Positions 48,650-60,400 of a stretch of DNA of 64,000 nt are shown in pieces (position 1 is the first letter of the stretch; each line of letters begins with the position of its first letter). A model generated the notes under the pieces. The model ran no database searches and was not told where the DNA came from. It was given only the letters and a program-made list of their open reading frames with translations. Origin of the DNA: Gerris lacustris (lineage: Eukaryota > Arthropoda > Insecta > Hemiptera > Gerridae); contig OX578277.1 of the NCBI GenBank assembly GCA_951217055.1, forward strand, positions 13,267,834 to 13,331,833, given 5' to 3'. A program made the translations under genes and the position numbers.

Positions 48650-51410
48650 GAATAAGAGGTGAAAATACAATACCTACACTTTAAGGTTCAATTCCAAGTG
48701 GGAAATTTATTTTTTCACCTCACTTCCCTTTTTTGTAAGATAATTTATACATTTAAAAAAAAAGAAATGTAAAATATACGAAAAAGTTTAATTATTATAA
48801 TTAGTTGTTATATTTTCATTATTTCAAATAAATGCAATATGCAAATAATAAATGAATAGATTTTTCAGTCATTCTGCATATTTGAATTGACGCCAGTAAA
48901 AAAAATGAAAGTATGAACAAGCAATGCATTGATATATGGGATAGCTGGTGAAAATATTTAAAAATATGCAGAGGTAAAAAATCACTGTACCAGTGAAAAT
49001 ATTTAAAAATATGTTGAGGTAGAAAATCATCGTCGGTGAAAAATCACCAGTTATTTTCACTGTTACTAAAAAATCACTGACTCGATCATCCCTACTCTTT
49101 CACATTTCAGTTTCCCTCAGATACTCATACATACCTTCCACCCTCATTGACCAGACGAGTTCTTCCACTTTTACACTTGTCTCCTCTTAAATCATTGAAC
49201 TCTCTTGACCACTTCACACTTTAATGTGTATCCATCTTTAACAATCTGGGCCTATTATCACCATCTTCTCACTCCAAATTTCCTAATGTCCTCATTTCCA
49301 TTATCTATAGCCTACATTTACTTACTTTATACCTCAGAATCTCATTATTGACTCTTTGTCAATTTTTGTTTTCCTGAATCCTAAATATCTTATGTTGTGA
49401 TGTATCTTAGCCATATTTAATCTTAATCATGTTTATTTTATTCTTTTTAGATTATAAGAAAACAGCATTGCCAAATTTTGATGCTGTAATTTCAAGGGAG
49501 AAAAAACGCAACAAGAAAAAAAATAAGAAGCATGGTATGCTATTTTTCTTTTATATATGTTACAACTGTATTTTACAATAATTTAAGTATTCTCAGCGTA
49601 TACAGCAGTATTCTATCAGCGAAATACAAGCAAAAATTGTTTAAATCCAATTTTGGGTCAAATGAAGTTAAATACATTCACCATTAAGTCCTTATTATCA
49701 TGCTCTAACTGTTGCAATACCTAAGAAGCCCTTTTGAGTCTAAGAATATTTTTTACTATGCATCTACTACTTAGTCTAAAAAGTTTGTATAAGTTGAACA
49801 AAAATTTGATTTTACAATTAATTGGGTAATTCAACAGTATCCCCATCAAAGTACTCCCTCTCAAGTAAAACACACTTCTGCCAACGTTTCTTCTATGGCT
49901 AGAAACACCTCTTCAGTTTATCTTTGGTGATACTCTTTTATAACTTCATCGTCTACTTTTTAATTGCACCCACATGCCTTCCTCAAACCAGCATCTTACA
50001 TATGGTGTACAACACAAAGATGCATGGAGCTAAGTCAGGCGAATATGGAGGGTGCTCCATCAATATTATTAAAATCCTGAAAGATTTGGAATCCATTTTT
50101 CTCAAGTTTTGTGAGAAAATTGAAGGTGATTGACTATGCGCTGTTTCTATCAGAAATTTCCAGAAATGCCATGACGGGAGTCTGAGAAAGGTGTTGACAT
50201 TAAACGGAGCAGAACTATTTGACTGACTCGAAAGCCGCTCGGGCATCTTCTAGTTGGGTTGCGAAGAAAAAGGAGAGAGCTCTGTCTTGCCCCAATCTTC
50301 TGATAACAAACAGACTATACAAAATTTTAAGACGACGAGTATGTCCATTTATGTCCAAGATTTGGCATTGATTTGGCCAAACATTTTCTAATTAAGCCTA
50401 CAGTGTTTTACTTTCCACCACCCTTGAGTTTTTGATATTGGTCCAGTTGTAAAAAAAGGAAATTCTATTAAAAAGATTCTTTAATCAAATTTTTATTTGG
50501 TTGAAAAGTGTCATGAAATCAATATCGTACAAAGGAAAATGAACCAAACACGATGTCACAAGCTTAATACAGTAGAACCTCGATAAGAAGTGTCTCAAGG
50601 GGATCAGGGAATCAGTCTTGTTGTCGAGGTTCTCTTTTTGTTGAGGGTCTTGTTATTAAGGTTATTTTGGCTATCAGTCGTGTTATTGAGGTTAATGGGT
50701 GGAGTTTTCAAGCCTAGACTTGTTCAAGGTCGACACATTCCTGTATAGAGTCACTTTATAGAGGTTGACTTCTCAAAAAGACTTGTTATTGAGGTTCTGA
50801 GTTACTTTGTGAATTGGAAAAAATCCGTGTTATTGAGGTTGTTGGGATAGTAATAGTCGCGTTAGTAGAGGTTAATTTAACATTATGTGTTATGGCAATC
50901 TCAAGGGGATTTGACAATTGCACTTGTAATTGAGGTTGTCGTGTTATTGAGGGTTGTGTAAGCGAGGTTCTACTGTACTTTAAGAATTGATTAATACGTC
51001 CCTATTTTATGGTTACATCATTACCAGTAATTATCTCAAAATTTTTAATATTAACTTTAATCAATTTTCTTATACAACGACATTATAAAAAGATGAGATG
51101 ATTGTAAATCATTTAATTATTTTATGAAAAAGAAAGGAGAAGGTCATTAAAAATACTCCCTTCTGCTGGTAATCGAACTAGTGACCTCTTGATTTACTTC
51201 GGAGTACTTTAGCTACTAGAGAAGTCAATGATCAGTTGCCAATCACTCACATTATGACCAAATTCATTAGAAATAATGCTTACAATGGATTGTAAAATAT
51301 CATTATTCATACAATCTCAGATATGGGATACTCTTGAAGTTCTCTCAATTTGATTAGCTTTCTTTTAATTATTTAAAGGCAAATTGACGTGTATTTAATT
51401 TTCATAATAT

Positions 51411-51447
<37 letters not shown>

Positions 51448-54400
51448 TATTATTATTTTCAGATCAGGAGGAAACAGTTGAAGAAATGATAGATTCTCTA
51501 GTCGCTAAGAAGAAGTTATCTTTAAAAGGTAAAATATGTATGACAATGTTTATTTTATTTTTTTGTTTTATGTAATACATTCTACAATGGTTTATTGTAG
51601 TATATTCATAAAAAAAGAAAATAATTAGGTTTAAAAATTTATTTGAAAGAGATTTTAAATAAGTATGTTTTAAATTTTACTATCCTCTTATGTCAAAAAA
51701 ATAGAAAGCAATTTGAAAATATAGTCACTCAGTCCTGAAGATGTTTTGGTATAGTTGAAATAAAGCCGATATTAAAATAAATTTTATATTTTACTATCCA
51801 CTTATATATCCAATTAAAGAAAATAAATAAACAATTTAAACATAATAATCAAGGGCCTCAGGGGGGGGGGGGATTAATGTGTGTAAAAAAATACGGGGAA
51901 TATTAAAATACATATTAAATACAATATTAAATACACATTTTTTAAATTTCATTATACTCTTAAGACCAAAGAAAAAGTAAGTAGCAGGAAAATATAACCA
52001 CACAGGCCTAAAAATGCTCATGTGTGAGGGAAATAAAGCCAATTTTATATTTTTTATCCTCTTATGACCAAAATAAATTTAAAAAAAGGCCTATGAGAAA
52101 GTAACTTAAAAATATAATAGTTCAGAATGTGATGATAACACCCCCAACCACCTCTTTGTTATTTTGATAACTCCTCTAACCTTCAAGCTCATATGTTGAT
52201 AACACAGCTAACTACCTCTTTGTTATGTTGATAACTCCTCTAACCTCCATGCTCATATGTTGATAACACAGCTAACTACCTCTTTGATTTGTTGATAACC
52301 TTAACCTCCATGCTCATTATGTTGATAACAACCCCAACCACCTCTTTGCTTTGTTGATAACTCCTCTAACCTCCATACTCATATGTTGATAACACAGCTA
52401 ACTACCTCTTTGTTATGTTGATAACTCCTCTAACCTCCATGCTCATATGTTGATAACACAGCTAACTACCTCTTTGATATGTTGATAACTCCTCTAACCT
52501 CCATGCTCATTATGTTGATAACAACCCCAACCACCTCTTTGTTATGTTGATAACTCCTCTAACCTCCATGCTCATATGTTGATAACACAGCTAACTACCT
52601 CTTTGTTTTGTTGATGGCACCTCTAATATCCTCTTTATTAAGTTGTAAGAATTCAGTAATCATTTTAATGTTTGTTATTTTTTTGTTATGCTATCAGGTC
52701 ATTCAGATGAATTCAAGAAACCACTGGCACCTAAACCAAGTGGCAGAGGTTCTGGAAGTTCAACAATGGGCAGTGATAAGGAATCTGAGCGAGGCGTGGT
52801 AATTGGAAGTAAGATACACCATGCATATTATATCTCTAGCCCATGTCCAGAATTTATCAGAGGGGTGAGGGGATCCATTCATAGACTCAATAAACTTATA
52901 TTTATATATGGTATCATCAGAAGAACAGAGTTATCTGAAATCTTCGTTTTTAAGTTACTGATTTTAGAGAAGATGATTTTTAAGTTAAAGATTTTAGAAT
53001 TTTGTATCTTCTTTTAAATTTTTTAAGTGGATAAGGAAGAAATTTTGTCTGCGTTATGTAACACTATATATTGCATTAGCTGGATCATATTTTGAATGTA
53101 CAGAACAGTACATATATAGTAGAGATAGGAAAATTAAACAGTTTCAATTTTTTTTCCAGAATATTACTGTCCTCAGCCACTTTTTAAGTTTACAATTGAA
53201 GTTTTTTAAATTAATAATTAAACATTATAGAGTATTTTTATTCTAATTAAATAAAAACACTATTATAATTATGTTTTCTGGGTCTCTTCAGTGTTTTTAC
53301 TTGGTTTGGTTGATAAATAATTTAAGACATTTCCATCTTCTTTTACAAATTCACTTTTTTAAGTTTTTGGTAGTATTCATACTATGGAACGTTTAAATTT
53401 TAATTTAAATCAAATTATAATTACTATTTACAATGGGAGACAGACAGAGAAAAATAGACTTCAGCACTGGGATTCGAACCTCTGTCCTCCTTTATTTCCA
53501 GTAAAGATACTCTAGCCCTGAGGCCCGTGGTTTGAATCCCGGTGCTGAAGTCTATTTTACTACGTTTTTATTAGCTTGCTTTCATGTTTGTTTGTTTGTT
53601 TGTCCAGTACAAATCTGGCAATCAATTTCTAACTAACTTCCCGAATAGCTAGACATTTGAAACTTTTAGCAAAGCTCAGAACACGATGACAATGCATTAT
53701 TTTAATACTTTTAGCCATCTTTCAGCAGAATTTAATTGGTTTTCAGCAAATTTTGCTGTACGGAAAGTTAGTTCGGAAAAAATCCGCAAGTTATTTTATT
53801 TGTTTTGCCATGTCTGATATTAACGCAATCTTCATTTTGACGGGTCTCAAATTTGTGATAGACAAACATTGAATGACAGCAAAACAGGAAATATCGATTA
53901 TATTATTTATATTATTTCAAATACATCGATGGCACGCTTTAGATTTGGTGTTGGGGAGATCCGTTGTACAAAGATTTGTCCTTTTATAGGTTTAAGATCA
54001 GCTCTCTAGATGGTTGTAATTTATGTGAAGTAAATAAATTCGGAACTATTTTTTTTTTCACTATTATATATTATATAACAATAACAATTAAATTATCAAC
54101 ATTACATACGATTCAACAAAAAATTTAAAAATGTAGTATATAATAAGGTCTTTTTATCTTGAAATTTTTCTCTGTCTGTCTCCCATTGTAAATAGTAATT
54201 ATAATTTGATTTAAATCTTCTTTTACTCTTAAATCCTTGCAATTTTTTGCTCAGCCATGTTATGATTCTCCAATAAAATGGTTTTTCATACATTTTATTT
54301 ACATAAAACTTGTCACTCTACCTATATAAAACTTGTCTCTCTACCTATATAAAACTTGTCACTCTACCTATATAAAACTTGTCACTCTACCTATATAAAA

Positions 54401-57400
54401 CTTGTCTCTCTACCTATATAAAACATGTCACTCTACCTATATAAAACTTGTCACTCTACCTATATAAAACTTGTCACTCTACCTATATAAAACTTGTCTC
54501 TCTACCTATATAAAACTTGTCACTCTACCTATATAAAACGTGTCACTTTACCTATATAAAACATGTCACTCTACCTATATAAAACTTGTCACTCTACCTA
54601 TATAAAACTTGTCACTCTACCTATATAAAACTTGTCATTCTACCTATATAAAACTTGTCACTTTACCTATATAAATCTTGTCACTCTACCTATATAAAAC
54701 TTGTCACTCTACCTATATAAAACTCGTCCCTCTACCTATAAAAAACTTGTCACTCTACCTATATAAAATTTGTCACTCTACCTATATAAAACTTGTTAAA
54801 ATATGCAATACTTGAATCTCCCCTGTTTGACTTTTAGTGGGAGGCTTATTTTTATTAATTGTCCAAGAAGTTACCTATATTTTACTACGTATTTATTAGC
54901 TTGCATTCTTGTTTGTTTGTTTGTCCGGTACAAATCTGGCAATCGATTTCTAACTAACTTCCCGAATAGCTAGACATTTGAAACTTTTAGCATAACTCAG
55001 AACACGATGACAATGCATTATTTTAATACTTTCAGCAGAATTTAATTGGTTTTCAGCAAATTTTGCTGTACGGAAAGTTAGTTCGGAAAAAATCCGCAAG
55101 TTATTTTATTTGTTTTGCCATGTCCCATATTTACGCAATCTTCATTTTGACGGGTCTCAAATTTGTGAAAAATAAACATTGAATGACAGCAAAACAGGAA
55201 ATATCGATTATATTATTTTAAATATATATCGATGGTATGCTTTAGATTTGGTGTTAGGGAGATCCGTTGTACAAAGATTTATCCTTTTATAGGTTTAAGA
55301 TCAGCTCTCTGGATGGTTGTCATTTATGTGAAGTAAATAAATTCGGAACAATTTTTTTTTTTTCACTAACATTATATATTATATAACAATAACAATTATA
55401 TTATCAACATTACATACGATTCAACAGAAAATTTAAAAACATAGTATATAGAAAGTTCTTTTTATCTTGAAATTTTTAAGACTCTAGATATTAATTAATA
55501 TATCTTCTTTTTTTTCAAATCAATTTTTTTTCTATACTTGTAGTAGTACTGTTGGACTTTAATTAACATCAAGTCTAATGTCTTTCAATAATAATTAGGG
55601 AGATAGTTAATAACTTTAAAGTCAAAATGTCTTCTATGTTACTTTCACTTTTTTTTATAACATTTTTATTTTTAGTGTCTCCAGTAGGGTAGAGAACCTT
55701 TAGATCATTAGAGTGCTTTGAAATTGATAAAAAAAATAATAATATCACTAAAAACCAAATTTGTATTGCTTTAGGGAACATGATCAGCCTCGTGTCAGAT
55801 GATGAGTCTAGAGCTAGTTCAAAAGAAGAACAAAGGAAGAAAAAGAAGAAACATATACCAGGTTTTTATTTTATTGGATATTAGAGGATTAATTTATCAT
55901 ATTTTGTGTTATGTTTTGTCCTGTGAACCCTTATCTTTGACTGTATAATATCTGTAGCTACTAATAATGCCTTATTTATAATCCTTACTACTTAAGCCCC
56001 GTTTTCATTACAACAAATTTGTCCTGCAACATGTTGCCGGCACAAGAGTTCCAGGATTTTGTTAAAATGGAAACAGTCTGCAACATGTTGCGGGACATGT
56101 GCGGGGGACAAAAATGTGCCAAGCGACTGTGGGACACAACTTGTGCCACGGACAATGGGAACACTTTGCAACATATCCCGGGGAAAGGCGCACGCGCGGT
56201 GCAGTCTATACTCGCTGCTCAAACCATAACTAAACCTTGCTCCCTACCTACACGTGCTCTCTTGGTTGTGGTTGAGGTATTTTCAGTGTTGTGTTACTGA
56301 ACTGTTTCCAATTGCACTTATCCCGGCACATGTTGCGGGACTTGTGCCTGCAACGTGTTGGAATGGAAACGGGGCTTTACAAGCAATAATTCACAGAGTT
56401 AAACAAAAACCGGTGCCATAAGAGGGGGGTTGTTAAGATAAACATCATCGTCTCGTCTCACCTGCTCTCCCTTTGCTGTCGGTATTTTAAAGCAGAGTTA
56501 AAGGGCTCTCGCCTGGGTTTGTCATTTTTATTTCAGACCCTTCTACATTCTCGCTGGCTTAAATAAGGTGTATGTATTTTTTTCATTTTGAGAAGCAACA
56601 TCTTTTTGTATTAAACTATTTTTGTTTCATGTTAAAAGAAAAAAAAAAATGTTTGAAAATACCTAGTATTTTGTGTGGGCAGCAGTATTATTTTGTGTTA
56701 ACTGATTTTTCATGTTAAGCGTTTTCGTGTTAAATGGTTTTCACTGTACACAAATTGGCGTACTTAATCTCGTCTGCCTAGTTGCTTAGTGCTCGGACTT
56801 CATAAAGTAGTTCGACTGATGAAACTAAAGTTTATTTCCTGTCTACCAAAGTTATGATTATTTCATTATTTTCTTAGAAATTTTAAGTTTTAAAAAAAAA
56901 AAAAAAATAATAAAATATGTTTTATTCAATCATTATTAGAATTGTGGGGAAAGAATAATAGGCTTAAACTAAGTAAGCTCGACAGATTTATTTTTTCTTA
57001 TAAAGGGCTGTTGTATAAATCAAATATACCTTATAAAAATGTTATGTGTTTACTTAAATTCTTTAAACTTTGACAATATAGTGCAACTTTTCTTAAATGG
57101 CCTTCTAAGTAGCTGGCATTTCTCTAAAATGGACATGTTTTTATTCTTTTTGAGTTTATGTAATGATAATAATAATATACCATAAATTCCTTTAAATAGC
57201 AGAATTTTTTTTAAAATGGACTTGTTTTCCCTTGAGTTTGTGTACTGTTAATATAGTTAAAATTCTTCTAAACAAACATTGCTTTAAAATTTACATGTTT
57301 TTATTCCCCTTAAGGTTTTATACGAGTTAGTCATAATTTAAAATGTCTTTCAAGCACTTTAACACTTAATATTTTATTGGTTTTTGTTTTTAGATATTGC

Positions 57401-60400
57401 TGAGAGTGTGGTTCAAGAAATAGATAACATCAAAGAAGATAGCAACCAATCAAAAAAGAAAAAAAAAAAAGATAAACTAATGGATCAAATTATTAAAGGT
57501 ATTTTATTTCTCTATTATTTAATTTAGTGATGGAGAAACGTTGACAATTCTTTTTAAATTTGCCATGTTGTTTTAGCTGAAATTCTATCACTTTCCAATA
57601 TTCTCATTGCCAAAGAAGTGCAATTGTAAATATTATTTATATTATAATAGTATTATAGTCAGGGTGCCCATAGGCAAAAAAGTAACTTATACATACTCTT
57701 TCCAAACCTTTTTGTATGGCTTGTTTAGGCAAAGTCTGACACCGTTTTCCTCTGTGACTTTTTTTAGTTTTGGGGCGTTTTTTTTTTTATTTGAACCCTA
57801 ACATTTTGACGCGTCAGACTTGAAAATCGGAAAAAGTTCTGCGTCAGACAATATTAAAATGTTGAATTATAGGGTTCAAATAATGTATCTTGAGAAAATC
57901 AGCTGGTTATTAATCATTAATTAATATTAGTTCATATTAATAAATATCCATTATTATTAATTAAAATTAAATAATATCATTAATTAATAACTGGCTGATT
58001 TTCTCAAGATACATTATTTGAACCCTATAAAATCAACATTTTAATATTGTCTGACGCAGAACTTTTTCCGATTTTCTAGTCTGACGCGTCAAAATTTTAG
58101 GGTTCAAATAAAAAAAAAAAACGCCCCAAAACTAAAAAAAGTCACAGAGGAAAACGGTGTCAGATTTGGCCTAAACAAGCCATACAAAAAGGTTTGGAAA
58201 GAGTATGTATAAGTTACTTTTTTGCCTATGGGCACCCTGACTATTATATCATACCCATAGAAACTGAAAAAACTATAATTATTTTGGCCAGCAGATTCAT
58301 GTTTTGCACACAAAATATTATAAAAAAAAAATGTATATTTCTTTGTAGGGCAGGAAATCTGTGTGACTGAACACAACATTATTAAATTCATTCGGTAGAA
58401 GCTGTATATCAACAGTAAAATCTCTGATTTATGAAAGGTTTTGACTCTGAAACAAGATTGTTAATTTCAAACCTTGTCTGTAATTAGATTGGAAAGTCTG
58501 ATAAACTAGCTACACCTAAGACTGTTTCCATTATTTTCACCGTTTATTAAAACTTGTCAAATTTGTTTCAGATGTTAAATCCAGTATTGGTGTCACTTCT
58601 ACTTTGGATCCGTTTGACTCTGAAGGATCTGTTACAAAGACAAAGAAGAAGAAGAAGAGGAATAAAGCAGAACAAGAGGAACCTGAGGAGAATTGTAAGT
58701 GACACTAAATTATTTGATTGACCCTAGTTTCTTAACCCTAGAACGCTAACCTGGAGTCAAAATGACTCCCATTTTTTTTTTTTTAACTACGAATGCACGG
58801 TATCTGTAAAACACAGAACTCCCACATCTCAGCTATTTTATCTTCCACTCTTGAATGGCCCTTTTACACTTTTATCAGTTCCACATTCAGATTCTAAAGA
58901 GGACATATCGTTTGTTTTTCTGCAGTCACGGAGTTATTTTGACTCCTGTTTAGTCTTACACGTAAATTTTTTGTAGGTCATTTTGACGCAAAATAGTATT
59001 AACAGCCTAATCTAATAAGTGTTATTGTTTATTTGGCCATTTCAAATCTTATAAATTAGGTATTGTATAATTTTTAATTGAATAATTATTACAAATTTGA
59101 GGTAATATAATTGTAATTTATTCATTTATAAGTATAAATTGTTATATTTTTTTTGTCTTTATATGTATAAATTTTATAAAGTTAATAGTATATGAATATA
59201 GTCAAATAATGGAGAAAAAATACAATGATCCAAACGGCATTTATCGCTTGATGAAGGAAATGACCGATTCAGATACCGATTATGAAAAAGAGCGTATTCG
59301 ACAATAATGGTGACACTTGTGATTTGGACCCTGATTTGAAAATAGAAAATGCCTTTTTTGATCCCATCAGCAATGATGATGAAAATGATAAATTAATTGA
59401 AACAATTTACGAAATAGAGATACCAAAGGAAAGGAAAGAAAAAAGTAAATAAAACCACTCCGGTAGATAACAATACCGGGTATGTAATAGTAGTCCAGAT
59501 TGAAAAACCGGAATTAAAAGGAAAAAAATGGATTTTTATGGCAAACAAAGCACCCAAGTGTCCTATCAACTAGCACTAAAACGTATTAAAAAAATATTAT
59601 ACATATTAGGCCTTTATATTAATAAAACTGGGTGTAATAGATTAGGGAGTCAATATGACTCCCCTATAAGAGGTTAAAAAGTATGGTTAGCGTTCTAGGG
59701 TTAAGGGGTTCAGAATAGCGGTGAACCTTAAAGCAGTGGTCACTTCTGCTCAGTGTTAAGGTCATGGGTTCGATTCTTCGCCTAGGCACTTTGATTTACA
59801 TTGATCTCCCCGCATTCACTTAGGTGGTACATTGATCTAATCGCATTCACTTCAGTGACACATTGATCTCACTGCATTCTCTTCGGCGGGACATTGATGG
59901 TTTAGTAAACAGGGCCTAAATAAGTAGCCTAATGGTAAGGTTTTCCCTAGGCTAGGTGTCCTTCCCGTTCTACTAATAGTACTGACCCAAGTTTACTCAC
60001 TGTTGGGAAACCTCTAAAAGTGAAATTGTAAACAATTTTAAGGGTCAACAAATTTTAGAGTATAGAGGATTAGTTGGGTCCTAGAAGCTGTTTAGTCAGA
60101 TACTACTTAAAGAGTGGATATTCAAAGAGCTTATGAGTATAAGACGTAGTGATGGCTGGTAAGGTGTAATTAAATAAAGAAAAAAACCTTATTTCATTCT
60201 GATGAAAATAAAATAATTGTAAATCTCAAACAATTAAAATATGGCATATTAAGAAAACTAGTAAATGTGTAAATCTAAATTCATGAAAATTGTGTTTTAG
60301 AATTATAACTGAGTGAGGTTGACTCTACTATGTGTTGAAATATTTCATCTGAATAAAATAAGGTTTTTTAGGGTCTGTAGGCAAAACCAAGGACCCTTAT

